Assembly: GCA_958510875.1 (NCBI GenBank)
Contig: OY294068.1
Coordinates: 31,166,297 to 31,230,296, forward strand
DNA length: 64,000 nucleotides
Direction of reading: 5' to 3'
Source of the DNA: Endomychus coccineus
Taxonomy: Eukaryota > Arthropoda > Insecta > Coleoptera > Endomychidae
Part shown: in pieces, positions 21,301 through 33,957 of the stretch
Layout: every line of letters starts with the position of its first letter
How positions within the stretch are numbered: the stretch's first letter is position 1
Translations under genes and position numbers: made by a program
Notes under the pieces: model-generated
What the model was told of the DNA's origin: nothing
The model's input: the letters and a program-made list of their open reading frames with translations, nothing else
The model's database searches: none

Positions 21301-24300
21301 TGCCTCGAAAATCGAATTGTGCTTTTCCTATATATTTAACATTGTCTGGATAGTCTTCTATATGGTTGATATAAGAATCATCGTTTCCTTTCATTTCCGA
21401 ATTGCATTTGCAAAGTGTGTTTGCCTTAATAACCAACAAAATCGCGCTATCCGTGCCAACAGGTTTGACCAATATTTTGGGTATTTCTTTCCTTTTCAGT
21501 TTTCTAGATCATACCTGGCCAATTCCGTCGATACTGTGTCCTTATAAGTGGAACATTCATATCACTATATTTTGAGAGACATTCCAACTCTATTCTTTGC
21601 ACTTCTCACCAATTTGCCTGCCCTGCCTTGGGTGAAAATTCTGGGTCTTCCACTTTCAGGTGATTTTACGCATGGTATACCTTGCTGACAATCAGCTTTA
21701 TACGATTATTCGAACATGCGAACTATTTCCAGCTTAGGCATACGCCCAAACAAATCGCAAATCGCAAATACTTTTTCCGAAAATCTAATTTTGAAGCCAT
21801 TTCAGAGGCAATGATTTGTCAAACTGAGCTTTCAGTATGAAAACAAACTATGATCTCCTGTACCGTCCACAGATTTACAGATGATGGTACACTCCATACA
21901 GCTTTCTTATCTAGAGCTATATATCATCTGATGGAGCCAGAGACAGAGACAAGTGAACGATTTTGAAATGAGGATCTGATAATCTAATAGAGCTTAATGA
22001 AATCAAAACTCAAGCTTTCTTTCTCCAGGAAGGCGGGTCCCACAATCCCTAATAAGGTGATGTCAGGTACAACTATTCCTATGAAGCCGTTCATATCTAT
22101 GCTTGATATCACAATCAACAGCATCCTGTCATGGCATTTATCGTTAAGGTAGCACAAAATGCTGCGGAAGAACTTGGTCGCGAATTTCCCATCAGTTGAG
22201 AAGGCCAACTAGAGGGCAACGTCGAGTTTCAACGTTCTCGCCCTCAAAGCCCAGATAAATGCCGCGGAGCAAGATCTTATGCTCACGTGGCATGTTGACA
22301 AGCCGATACACGGTGTTTTCTGCCGAAACATCGAAACGCTCGGCTTTTCAACCAGGCTTACCTTCGGCTACCTAGGGTCAGCCAGGCTTGCATCCGAGCC
22401 CGATTAACTGCAGCTTGCCAAGATGGCGTAATCAACATCTTGGTATATCGCCGCAACGTGATGGGTGTGCAGGTTCCTGATGTCAGCTGCAGGGCCTATC
22501 GGAAGACGCCTGAGCCAGTGGCGGCTCTTGAATTTTTGAGAGAGGAGGCTGGACATAAAATGTTTTTGTAAAAGTATACTCTATTCACAGCCTTTTAACA
22601 TTTGCACAGCGACCGTACCAGCTACTTCAGTGACAAAATTAATTGTTACCCAGCAAGAACCACCGTGGAGGTATAGAGATTCTCTTGGCAAAACATTTTT
22701 TTGTTCGTTTTTGTCTTTCATTTTTTTGGATTTTAAATATTTTTTCTTTTTTTTGGAATTTTTCATATTTTGTTTTTTTTTTTATTAATTTTATTAACTT
22801 TTTTATATATTAACGGAATTCTACGGTCTTTAGTTTGCAAAATATGATCAATAATATTAGCAAAAAATTTATCATTTTGTGTTTTACTAAATCTTTTTCA
22901 ATAGATATTAAACTAACATTGTATAAACGATTTTGGCCCATTGTACTTGGCATGTAAGTTTTAATTCGTTTGAGAGTAGAAAATGATCTCTCCACCGAAG
23001 CCGACGTGACAGGAATGGTGACTGTCAAACAAAGTAGTTTATAAAACTGAGGTAAAACTTGTTGCAATTCATTGTCTATCATATATTTTATCATATCGGC
23101 GTGACTGTCGTACTGGCCTAAAATATCTTTATCCGAGTATATAACGCATAATTCATTGTGCAGTGCTATTTTATCAAAAAATTTATATTTTAGAACTAAG
23201 TTATACAAAAAACTTCAATTCATGTAGGTAAATCGGAAAATCGAATCTCAATTTGACCTTTAATAGTATCTAAAATTTCATAAAAAAATTGTTTATAATG
23301 TAGTTTCTCGTCTACCAAATTATATGTTTTCCTCCTTTAACAATATTCTGTTTACCGGTTAATTTAAACTTAATACTCGATGTAATATGTTCCTGTAATT
23401 TTTCATGTCTGTCTATACCACGAGCTGAATTTTTCAAATCATCATAACCCAAGTGCCCCCAACATGAAGTTGTATCAGATGTAAATAGCGAACAATACCA
23501 GCAATATAATTTATTGTGTACCTCAGATCCCGTTAACCTTAAATATTTTTTACAATTATCAGTTTCAATTCATCGATTTTGAAACATACCTGTCATCACT
23601 AATCTTTTCAGCAACTAAATCACTACTCATTCTAACGTTTAATAACCAAAGAACTCTTTGTTAATAACTCACCAAACGACCGAACAGATAAATTATAACT
23701 TAACCTTACATCGCTTCACGAAACAAAAACAACAACTGCCAGAGCACGTGTCGAAGTTTGCAGCCGCGCCAAGTAATCGTATTCCATACGACCGCCGGGC
23801 AACGAAGTCTATACCTCGTTGCCGCCGGGAGCGTAGCTAGCCTCCATAGACGTTGCCATATTCGCTGTTTTACCCTATTTGTGAATTGAACTGGTTGGAA
23901 AAACGGCAGCTGTGTTGACCACACGTATTTAGCCTTTGAGATATATAGAGAATCTAGCCTCTGGCCACTGTTGCCAGATTAAAAATAACTACTGAGAACG
24001 GGGAATTAATTGTAAAATTTAAAGAATTATCAGAGAAACTGGAAATAAAATGGAGAATGATCATTAAGATAAATTGGTGAGGAGGCTGAGCCTCCTTAGC
24101 CCCCTTCGAGGAGCCGCCACTGCCTGAGACGCTTTTACATCTGCTGTCAGCATGTCCGGCAAAAGCGGCCTCTGCGTACACCCATCGCCACAATACGGCC
24201 CTACGGGTGAATAGACCAAGACCCGGTGCTGCCTTACATGCCAGGAGATATTTATTGAGTCCGTTGTCGGAAACGAAAAATGCCAGTATTACTGGAATTA

Positions 24301-25838
24301 CCCCTTTCCGATCGTCAAATTCATGCAAGCAAATGGGCCTACGATGTCCTCAAAGAAGAACATGATCTTGAAAGAGGAGGTAAAATGGACACAGTATCAA
24401 GATCTCCTGTTCGAGCTCCGCACGCTATACTCAGGCCACAAGGTTGTATTAGTGGTTCTGATCATCGGTGTTTTGGGCGGAATTCGGTCTTCGGTGCGTT
24501 CGATATTGAAGATCATCCCGTCCTGTGAGAACTTGGCCATTCTGGGTTCAATACGACTACTTAGGGCACACGATATCCCGATTTGGGAACTTGAAGCTAC
24601 TTACCAACCGGTGGGGAGGAGTAGCTTCGGTTAAATGATTTGATGTAAGAATATTTATTTCCAAAGCCAACTTCATGTTTTATAGTTATTGCCTGTTTAA
24701 ACTCCATTGAGACAACTTTATATCCAATTATAGATCACATGACTTATCATTCATGTTATTCGTCTTAGTATTCTACATTAGGATTGCTACATATCAATAA
24801 TCTAAGAGTGTATTTATTTGATTTTTTTAAATTAGCAACGATTATTTATATATGTTATTGTATGCATGTTAATTAACTTATTATAAACATTGATGTATGT
24901 ACATAATTATGATTAATTACGATGTAATTTAAAAATTTGCATAGTTAGTAGTAGTAGTACCTAGTTTATAAGTCTGAGTAGGTAAACCTGCGAATATCTA
25001 ATACTTCGATCATGAGAATAAACTAGTAAACAATTCAATAACGTTCATATTTCCTCACCTAATAGATGCTAGTGGTTCACTGTGAATTAATTTTTTCATA
25101 GCCAACAAGAGACAAAACATTTCAGTGCGGGGGAGACCCAATCCAGCATGTTCGAAGTAATACAACATTTGGAGCATGTCGTTTTGGGACATGTCTGCCA
25201 ATTCCAAATCTGCAGGATCTACGGTGGACGGCTCTGCTTCAGCGCAAGGCTAAAGAAAAAATTGGATATCATTTAAAGTTACCAAATAACTGAAAAAGAG
25301 TGAAAACTACGAGGGATACCATTATTAAAAAGTCTGTATTTTCAGAGCTAGAACGATGGTTTCACCATTATAAGAGGACTATGGAGTTAATGCTGTTAGA
25401 AAATTTACACGGACTTACCAAAAGTAATGTCATGATTTTTGTCGATAATTCGTATCTTCCCTTCGGGACATACATATCTTCTAGATGGTCCAGACATGAT
25501 TTGAACCGTCTCTCTTTAACTTTCTTACTGTATTCTTCAAAAAAATCGATTATATTCTCTGGTCGTTCGGCCAAGATTTTGTTCAACACGTCACTCAAGT
25601 GGTCATACCTGAAATTGTACATGGAGCAAATTTGAATATGGCTCAGATAGTATCCATTTTGAAACTACAGGTGCCTCATCCAACACCTGATGATTATAAG
25701 TACTTACAAATTGTCTCCAGTAACAGTACTAGCTTTTTGCAGAAATGCTTTCGCATGGACATATTCACTTTCTGGATTGATTGTTCCTTGTAGAAAATCA
25801 TCACCTTCACCTTGTTCTACATCATAGTCATAAATCAT
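15355..25838 (-). CDS. Radial spoke head protein 4/6 homologue (RSPH4A/RSPH6A family), nine coding exons
   Basis: Exons in coding order: 25838-25708, 25608-25419, 25249-25059, 20640-20553, 19503-19237, 18956-18764, 18698-18504, 18450-18163, 15575-15355. Lengths total 1764 nt, 587 codons plus TGA, with phases agreeing at every junction. The protein belongs to the radial spoke head of motile 9+2 axonemes, transmitting signals from the central pair to dynein; in insects the expected sites are sperm flagella and possibly sensory cilia. Diagnostic stretches: VHAKAFLQKASTVTG, NKILAERPENIIDFFEEYS, RFWGIIYGLYKNYYV, ARQIYKSFTGNLDQ, YLRAQIARISAGTQISPLGY, WVHHTQYILPQGRTSWW, GPPLLTPLSEDASI, WPGAYCFSTQGKIFQNIYLG and an acidic tail ending EEEEEEDEDD. 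It is shorter than the ~716 aa human proteins, chiefly in the N-terminal region, as usual for the shorter spoke proteins. The exon 5 acceptor (ttcaag at 19504) is the least certain. Confidence 0.93.
16183..16815. repeat. ~630 bp repeat bounded by tatacaggRtg termini
   Basis: The repeat opens tatacagggtgtttcag and closes catcctgtata (inverse of tatacaggatg), with internal ttcaccctgtata at ~16450. Such termini are typical of insect mariner-like MITEs, and the element at 56341 starts the same way. No transposase is seen. It lies in the last RSPH intron. Confidence 0.5.
17016..18081. repeat. Foldback repeat, ~240-280 bp inverted arms, ~550 bp centre
   Basis: The left arm (17016-17252) and right arm (17800-18081) are inverted copies: ggtaaaccaaattggatatc versus gacatccaatttggttcacc; ttggcgtaggcg versus cgcctacgcc; tagcgcc versus ggaaagcgcta. 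The centre shows no coding match. The structure suits a non-autonomous foldback DNA element in the last RSPH intron, 82 bp from exon 8. Confidence 0.75.
19504..20552. other. RSPH intron 4, nothing recognised
   Basis: About 1 kb between RSPH exons 4 and 5. Short frames on the + strand look random; no repeat identified. Confidence 0.5.
20641..21867. other. RSPH intron 3, unidentified part
   Basis: A 100-codon - strand frame at 21170-21472 (with MVKPVGTDSAILLVIKAN) and sequence to 21700 look like decayed coding DNA of a mobile element, but I cannot assign a family. Confidence 0.35.
21868..22172 (+). mobile_element. LINE fragment, family J1 copy 1 (RT palm downstream part)
   Basis: The segment resembles 59310-59640: TDDGTLHTAFLSRA around the RT catalytic Asp pair, then gaaatgaggatctgataatctaatagagc and aggcgggtcccacaat blocks (given in part). 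Frameshifted and truncated at both ends. Same family as 53640-54240 and 58930-60180. Confidence 0.65.
22175..24640 (+). mobile_element. Non-LTR retrotransposon C-terminal region (R2-like), split by a hAT element
   Basis: Before the hAT insertion the frame reads RRNVMGVQVPDVSCRAYRK; after it, ETLLHLLSACPAKAASAYTH followed by RHN: a Cys-His knuckle (CxxC...H...C) followed by the restriction-like endonuclease region seen in R2-like LINEs. At 24365-24600 another frame continues with KWTQYQDLLFELRTLYSGHK and VLGGIRSSVRSILKIIP. Stops and frame changes show it is dead. Clade call (R2-like) is from motif order only. It lies in RSPH intron 3. Confidence 0.65.
22516..24122 (-). mobile_element. hAT transposon copy 1 (TTF-type), 1607 bp, defective
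   Basis: Terminal inverted repeats are CAGTGGCGGCTC at 22516 and its inverse ending 24122; flanks cctgag-c / cctgagac look like an 8 bp target duplication with one base lost on the left. On the - strand, C-terminal frame 22810-23208 has TSASVERSFSTLKRIKTYMP, the hAT dimerisation motif. At 23330-23530 the - strand encodes SCWGHLGYDDLKNSARGIDR, a TTF zinc-finger-like N-terminal part. The middle is missing. It is inserted in the R2-like LINE. Sister copy: 41087-42966. Confidence 0.85.
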
Positions 25839-28429
25839 CTTGATATTATTTCAGTTTGATCAGTTTGACATTTGCAATATTTTGTTAGAGAGATTCCTCA
25901 GTCGATTTACTCAGGAAGATATCCATGGAAACGATTCGATATTCGTTCCATATTGGGAATGTTAGAATAAGTTTCTTTCGGTGGAAAATGCTTTATTAAA
26001 TTTTTGGTGATGTCCTTCAAACATTCAAATTCGGTTTAGATTGTGCCTTTACACAATAACAGGTCTATTTTTCAAAGCATTCCCATAGCAACATAAACAC
26101 AATATTCAGGGAATGGCATAAATGAATAAAAAGGTCTCAAGCTATTTTTCTCTATCTAGGTTGCTTTTGGCAGCATTCAAAGTTGAAGCTGAAGTGCTAC
26201 CATTATAATAAAAATTTGGTTCAAAAAAATGTGTTGTTAAAAATACATGGGACTTTTTGAAAGTGCACTAAATCATTTATTTCCTGTTTAACAGTTTTCA
26301 GATGCTCGTTTTATATATCTTTATAATACATTTAAGAAAGAAATGTAATACTACCCCATATGAGAAGTTCCAATTGAAACTATAAGCGAAGTAGAGATTT
26401 CATCGGGAAAAACTGAAAGTAGGAAGAAGATAAATTTAGTTGAACAACAAAGTTGAAAATAGATGAGGGAGAATTATTAAAAGTAGAATCTGGAGCATCT
26501 ATAGTTTCTAAATATTCATTTTGTTCTTTCCATTGTCAATATACCCATATTCAAATATCGATTAAAATCGACATATAAAACTGAAAACAACCCTGATTGA
26601 TCTATAAGAGACAAATTCAATGTATCGGAAATTCGCTTAAAAATAGCATTGTTTTGGAAAGGTATATTTCATTCTTATTTGAAAGAAAAATCGTTTGAAG
26701 GGTGGTCGGAGATTCAAAGGCGAATTAATATCTAGATGATTGAGAGATTGGTTGATTCAATAAAGTTTTTGCAAGATCTCTAAGAGCTCTTTTAAACAAG
26801 CCGGAGAGGGACATGGTATCCTGCGAGAGCTAATAGGGTGGATTATGAACACCCTTGAAGGTACACCTTTCCACGAGGTGGCAAGGTTATACTCTGCAAG
26901 GGTGGGTATCAGAAGGGTGTCACCAGGGAGGGGAACTCTCCACCCTTTCATGGAGTCTCTCGCTGAGTAGGCAAAGCATCAGGATAATCTCTGAAATCTT
27001 TACAAGCTACGGAAATCTGATGAAATTCAAATAAATAGTAGGGACAAGCGACTCTTTTTTGTAAGAGAGTCGTCAATCCAAATACCCCCTAGAAAACTTA
27101 GCGAAGGATAGTCTCTTTGGTTGAATGCATTGTATTTTCTATTAAGCATGTTACCATCTCAATCAATACCAAAAAGGTTAAACTTTATTTCTATGTGTGA
27201 AATTTATTTTGTTAACTGATTTGTTAATTAAAAATGGAGAAAAATCATGGGCAATTCCTACTTTTGAAAATGATGATAAATTAAAATTTGTAAGATGATA
27301 ATTCCCCTCGAATTTAATAGAGAGATGCGTTAAAGAAATGCTAGTTCGAATAGTTAGGAAATTCCCTTTGACTAATTTGTCGTCATATTTTACAAATGTA
27401 TCCATATTCGTCATTCTATTTCAAAGAATTAAATTATTCATGAATTATATGAATTTGAATAAGAAAAACTCATGTCCAACTGGTCCTGAAGCTTACAAAT
27501 CCTAATTATATATATTATATATTATTATGATCTATAGAGTTATAAAACAAAATCACACTCTACATTAATAAATGAAAGACCAGAACAATTCTGATTAGTG
27601 ATAGTTTTATGTATATATCTGTATACTCAGTTCATTATGAATCGCCGAGTATATATACCGCAGGACAAAGATAAAAACAAATGTGGATCAAACGAAACTG
27701 ATTTTATTCAGATTTCTAATTGAATGGTAGTTGCGAACAAGAAACTTGATTTTTTAAGGTTAGCATAATGCGGTAAGCATAATGCAGTAAGAGATTTGAA
27801 CAAGTTCAAATGAGTTTGTCTTTCAATACATACTAAAAAGTATAAATATATTAAGATTCGAGTTTATACAAAACGTCGATATATTAATGTTACCATAAGG
27901 TTAGTCACCGTTTAACTTGGAAATTTTTGGGATTTGCCGTTTCCAAGTAGAAGTAGAAATTGTAAATTGCATGATCAATCAGAATGAAGGAAGGCCTATG
28001 ACTTTACACACAATAATAATAACAGTGACTTGCTTTGACCTTACGTTTCGTTGAAAATGAAAAGGAAATGATTGACCGCAGGTGAAATTACCAATCTGAT
28101 ATGCAGAAAATACCAGTCTTCAGCCGTGCTTTAACAAGTATGCTGTAACAGGTTTGCCTGATTTGCAGGATCGATGACTGTTATACAAAACTGTAAAAAT
28201 GATTTAGTTTGCGATTTTTCGAATTTGTGTTTAGGTAATAAGCTTAACAAATTTTCTCCTTTATTTAATAACGGTTATTCAAAAAAAGTTTTCCGACGGA
28301 AAAATAAAATATTACAAAATTTCAGCTCACGGCTACACAAAGATTCACAGTTATTTCTAATTTATTGATGAAGTCGTTCAGGGATAGTTAAACCAAAATA
28401 TATTGAGGAATAAAGAACCTTAAAAATCC
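25839..28429. other. Intergenic, upstream of RSPH start; no gene recognised
   Basis: The stretch contains the RSPH 5' region (- strand). A GC-richer patch at 26760-26960 (a 64-codon - frame) looks like mobile-element residue but is not assigned. A near-palindromic tatatattatatattattat tract lies at ~27510. No TATA or initiator site can be assigned with confidence. Confidence 0.4.
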
Positions 28430-28525
28430 GGCTTCCGGATGAATTCCGCGTCACAATAGCACGACTTGATGCCGACGTTTCGCCAACCATTACAGGTGGC
28501 ATCTTCAGGGCAGGCTTGAGGTCTG
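28430..28525 (-). mobile_element. Penelope-like terminal repeat fragment (family P)
   Basis: The segment ggatgaattccgcgtcacaa ... gatgccgacgtttcgccaac ... cattacaggtggcatcttcagg matches both arms flanking the GIY-YIG fragment at 40321-43010. On the - strand it reads CTGAAGA, TGCCACC...GGTTGGC, GAAACGTC, a hammerhead-like core known from Penelope-like element terminal repeats. No coding part is attached. Confidence 0.65.
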
Positions 28526-29389
28526 AACTAAAACTACTAGGATAAGCCTGGATACAAAACTTTTTGAGATTTATCAGAAATTTGCAATTTTTTACGGGAT
28601 ATTTCAAAAAATGAATTAAAAAATCGGATTTAGCATGCCCAAAAACATATAATTCGATAGACTTTAGGCTATAATTATATTTAAAGAAAAAATTGATTTC
28701 CATTTTTCCGGTGAGATATTTGAAAAAAGAAATGGACAAATCAGAATCAGCTCCCAAAAACATACAATTACATATATTTGAAGCAATTATTATATTGAAA
28801 AAAAATGTCCACCAATTTTCTACTTTTCCGTTTATTATTAAATTTTTCCCTTATAAATTATTGATCTTGAACTAATATTTTTATTAAAAAGATGAAATTT
28901 TTGATTTTTTACAATGTATATTAAGGAAAATCTGTGGAAAATTGGAAGCTCTAATATGATCATTTTATGAAAAATTGAATGCAGAACAAGTTTTGGTTGA
29001 CACATTTTTGCTAAGGGGCACCGTTTCGGAGCGAGATTGAATTTTTCGTTGAAAATCCTGAAAATTCATATATATATAACAATTTTCCCACCACCAGATG
29101 ACTTCCGGATTGGTGACATATGTTTTTGGATACTACAACCTACACTTTGGTATAGTTTGTTTGCAGAGAGTTCGATGCAAAACTCCTATTTTGCCTGGAC
29201 TATCCGTAAATTAAAGGTACCTCTCGTATAGTGAAAATATATAAAAAGAAATGAAGACACTAAATGCATATGTTCTTTCCATTATTACAAAAGAAATATT
29301 CGCATTATCTAAATGAAAATCAATTAAATTTGCGAACGCAAATGATTAATAATTTTCGTATACTATATTGTATTTATTGTATTATGTTG

Positions 29390-30380
29390 GGAATATTTGC
29401 ACTCTGCTAATCTAATACATCTACTGTGTCACCTTCTGATGCTAGGCCTTTCAGGATGTATCAACGGCTGCAGCAGTTCCTGCAACCGTGTAAGTCTTTG
29501 GGATTTCAGTATGTCGGATGGTTTTACTTTAGGTAAATCTCCGACTTCTATTTGGTACCCTCCGAGGAGTCGCGTCCTTGAATTTTGCAAGAAGTTTCGT
29601 CCTTCTCACCGCAGAATCTGCACTCTTCTTCTTCTTTTAGTAGTTCAAGTAGCTTCTTAAGGTGTTCTTTCAACTGGTAGTGCCCTGTTAGGATCCCGTT
29701 AGTATTCCGCATTTTTTTGTAGGTTGATGCAGTCGATAGATCTATTCAGGTTAGAGTTTCCCAGAAAGTATCTTTACCTGCCTCAATTCTTGTAGTCCTA
29801 TCCAGTGATGGGATCTTTTATTGTCTACTTTTTTCTTGAGTTCTTCCAGTATTGTTGTGAAGCTTATTCCGCAGGGTTCCAGGACCCAGAAATGACGTTT
29901 CGGTTTATTTTTTTGCGAGTTCGTCTGCTTTTTCGTTACCTTCTACTCAAGTGGAATCCATAAGGAGGGTTAGGTATTGTTCTTGCTTAGTTCGATTAGT
30001 TTCTCTATGCATTCCCAGACCATCTTGGTGGATCAAGTGGGAGCTCTGCGCGTTGATGGCTGCTTGACTATCCGACATGATTACTATTTCTTGTCTATTT
30101 CTATAGTGAACTGGATATAGTAAGAATTTCCGCTTGCAAATGTTTGGGGATTTGCTTAAGCTTTCAGAGTATTCGGGTCCAAGCCCATATACTCCTACTC
30201 CAGTTTCTTCTGCTGTTTTAGAGCCATCGGTTTGCCATTTAATGGCCTTTCTAACTGAGTCTTGGCATGATGTTTTGGTCTCTTCGCTTTTGCAACTTAG
30301 CATCGTGTAAATGTCTTTTCCGAAGCTATACCTTTTATCATCTTATCTTGGGGCATGTCCCAGGTTTGCTGATTTGATTC
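29390..30380 (-). mobile_element. LINE remnant with RNase H domain
   Basis: The - strand frame 29947-30303 reads WQTDGSKTAEETGVGVYG and IVIMSDSQAAINA, the first two catalytic-Asp blocks of a LINE-type RNase H domain. Downstream (to 29390) are pieces of a C-terminal Cys-His region in shifting frames. It is a decayed copy between the RSPH and NRF genes. Confidence 0.75.
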
Positions 30381-33300
30381 GTATTAACTATTTAAGTAAA
30401 TTGAAATACAATAACCTTAATAAATATTTTCATGTTTATCAAAGAAATTTCTAACGTTAACATTTGCAATCAAATGTTTTAATAAACGTCTAGTGATATT
30501 TAACAAAGTTGTTGTATTCTAATTTGTTAACTAAAGGAAAATATCAAAGTAATGGGCACATCTATTAGGTAAATTATTTAATTTTTGCTTCAGAATAGTA
30601 CCTATACGTTTTGTCATGTTCCACTATTTTCCTGCAAGCTTCTTTGTCGAAGAGTAAAACACTTTCAATAGATCAAGAACAGAAAATGTGTAGATGGTTT
30701 CATTCAACTAGTATTTCTCAAAACAGGAGATGAAAAATCTTATAATTATTCGTATTAGAATATCGGATGCTGAAATATAGATTGGCTACCTACGTTATTG
30801 AAAATATTGAACTCCTGGTTCATATCATTGTTTTAGCTAGTAATCAGTATGTTTCATATTCAAAAATAATGAAGAGCTAACGTAATAGGAAACGGAATGA
30901 CGGAAACAAAATTTCCATAGAAAGTTATTTTCCGATTGAAAATATTGTACATTACTGAATGACCTGATAATTCTTTTAATTCTCGTGAACTTATGTAGAA
31001 ATAATTACAATGTAAATATGTGGAAAACTGAAGATTTTAATCACAATAATATAAAGTAGAAAATAAATCTTCGAGCTATTATGGTATTTTGTAGGAAAGA
31101 AAGCATAACACACAAAAGGGAAATTACATGGTGAGCATCATACCATATTTTTGTCATACCTTTACAAATGAAAATTATCTATTTCTCACCGTACTTTTAC
31201 TAAATGATGTTAACCGTTCCTACAAAATGTTTTCGAAAACCCAAAAATAATTTATACAATAACAAAATTAGTTCTTCAAAATCAACTTTTTTTTCACGAT
31301 TTTCTGCAAATTGGGCACACTTATAACTTCTTTTGAATCCTTGGTTTGAATTGCATTTTTCTTCGTTAGGAAAGTACATTTTTGAAATAATACTGAATTT
31401 AATTCAAGTAATGTTAAAGTTCTGGTGTCTTTGTTTTGGTTCAAAGTCAATCAATCAAATAGTCCTATAGCAAACAATTGGAAGACAAGTGTAATAGTAA
31501 TAATCATTAGTTTTGGGATGTCATAAGCTACTCAAAAATGAAATAAAAATACAGTTTCGTGATAAAGTTGATGTAGGTATCTGAAAAACGAAACGTGGTA
31601 TCTGTAAAATATATTATATATTATTACGGGAATTAAGTTGACAGTATAATTTCCCAATAGATCATATTTTGTCCATTCTCAAATGTCGTGTATAGGTATG
31701 ACTTATATTTTTTTAATTCAATGTACTGCTTGATATTAGTCTGAAGTAGAGCTAATTATTTTCTTGTGATAATATTCATATCTCATATCTCTCTACTTCT
31801 ATTTTAATGTACTGGATCTATACACATTTTAATCTGTTTACTCACTGTTATTTTTATTTACGATGACAAATGTATTGTAATTTATATTTATATAAAATTT
31901 TAAATTGACCTGCTCTACACCTGTTTGAGGTATTCTTCCATATATTTTTCTGTATTTATATTGTATCTGAGCAAGAAAAAATAAACTAACTGAACTAACT
32001 ACCAACTATATAGAATGTTGAATATCTTTGAGAAGTCCTTACGGAAAATATTAAAAAGCAAAATTCGAAATTTGAATATCTTGTAATACTGATTTGAATA
32101 GAGCACATCAGTCTATGGGTCCATTCACCATGAACGTAGTATTATTGAGCTTGATCTTCAGAAGAAGAATATCTGATTATATTAATATTGCACATCATTA
32201 ATACTTGATGAAATAAGATCATTTTATTGAATATCATTAAATTTATCAAACCTAATATCCGTATGGATATTAGTTGGAAAGAAATAAATACTACCGAAGA
32301 TTAAAGGTGATATTGCAACAATAGACGTAGTTAAGAGGGATTAAATAGAGGCACGAGTACAAGTGATAAGGGGCGACTAATTCCGAAATTTGTTCCAGAA
32401 CAAACTCGATTTATTGAAGATAATTAACCAAAAAACATATTTAAGCATATCGGTATTGTTTAGTATTTGCGTAAAATAAATAAAGTAAATATAATAATTC
32501 ATTAGCAATGATGATGTATAACTTTTTATACCTTTCAATGTGATTTTTTTTACAAATTCTGGGTACTTTTAGTCGTCATATTTACTGGGGAAAAGGGGCG
32601 CAAATTTGAATACTATATTCGGGCGCGAATTGACCTCGCTATGTCTTTAATTCCAATAACTATGAAATGATCAAACATTCTGAACCTTATTTTAGAACAA
32701 GAAATAACAATATAAACATACTAGAGTTTCAATTTGTCATTGGGTAGGATATTTTAGAAGAGTGTTTGTTCATAAAAATCTATATTGATTCTAAAAGATT
32801 TAATTTTAATTTTATTAGTCAAATTTAGTATATTTAGGTTTTCAATCCAGAGCAAACTATGCTATTTTGTTAAATACGTTTCAGATTCTGAGCTCAGGTG
32901 ATTACAAATGTCAAAATAAAACTTAAAAGAATTGTAACATCCCTTAGACACCCTGGAGATAGGTGGTTGGAACAGTACCTACACAAGATCTTCAGAAACC
33001 CCTCCCGGCAACGTTTTCATAAAGCCTCAAGCTGTATATCTACAATTTTCTTTTCTTAAAGAGAAATGCCTTTAGGAAGTGCTCTTTGTTTTTCAAAATA
33101 ATCAGTAATAAAGCAGTGAAAAAAACAGTTTTGCTCCAAAAGTAATCAGAATTTTCTAAATTTCTTTTCAGTAAATTATTCAGCATCAGAAGGCGCAATT
33201 TTACCTCCTTTCAACCAACTCTCTCCATCTCTTGTAGTTACCGAGATAGCAATGTTAATGCATTGAATTTGTAACGTCCTGTATAACAAATGCAGAATGA

Positions 33301-33957
33301 TCGGTTGTGGTTTGTAGTTTATATTTTTAATCCATTGTTCTTTTTTACAAATACTTTTCTGCGAATTTCCACACAATTCTTCTACTTCATTTGAAATTTA
33401 TAAGTTGTAACGTGACATGGCTACATAATAAAGTGAAGGTTTGGGAAAAAGGAGGAGGGGGATTGAAAAAACGGTCCTTTATCGATAGTCCTTTAAATAG
33501 TTCATTTCGATTTTCAAAAAATGCACATTTAGGAGATATACTTTCCTTTCACTCGCCGATTCAATTCCTCTATAACAAATTCTGTCTTATTTGAATTATA
33601 CAATAAGATTCGTTCATGGTTTAATATACTTTATAATAATACCTGATTAATATTACCGTCTTATTATATAAATAGAATAGTTACAATTAATCAAAACAGT
33701 AATTGCAATAGAAGTGTGATTCTTACTGGAAAAATCGTTCTCCAGGTAGAAGGACAAGGTTATACGTAGCCTTCAGCGAACTTATAAAGCTTTTTAACTT
33801 TTTAACATTCACGCATTATAAGAACTTACGCGCGGTAAAATCAAGTGCAAGGTGTTTAACAAATGCAGTGCCGGTTTCAAAATAGTCTTTCGACGCGATC
33901 TGTTACAATTGTTTCTTTTAATTTGAATGACTGAATCGAATTAATATATACCCGAAA
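30381..33957. other. Intergenic, upstream of the NRF-like gene; nothing recognised
   Basis: 3.6 kb of AT-rich DNA without recognisable coding similarity, repeats or RNA genes. The proximal part (33800-33957) must hold the NRF promoter/5' UTR if transcription starts near exon 1, but I cannot point to elements. Confidence 0.4.

Noticed and set aside
22581..22766. Lys-rich 61-codon - strand frame
   Set aside because: Low-complexity T-run in the hAT end, not a gene.
25611..25664. Alternative acceptor at 25665 for RSPH exon 2
   Set aside because: It gives the wrong phase and a stop; the acceptor at 25609-25610 gives an in-phase LYDHL junction expected for the family.
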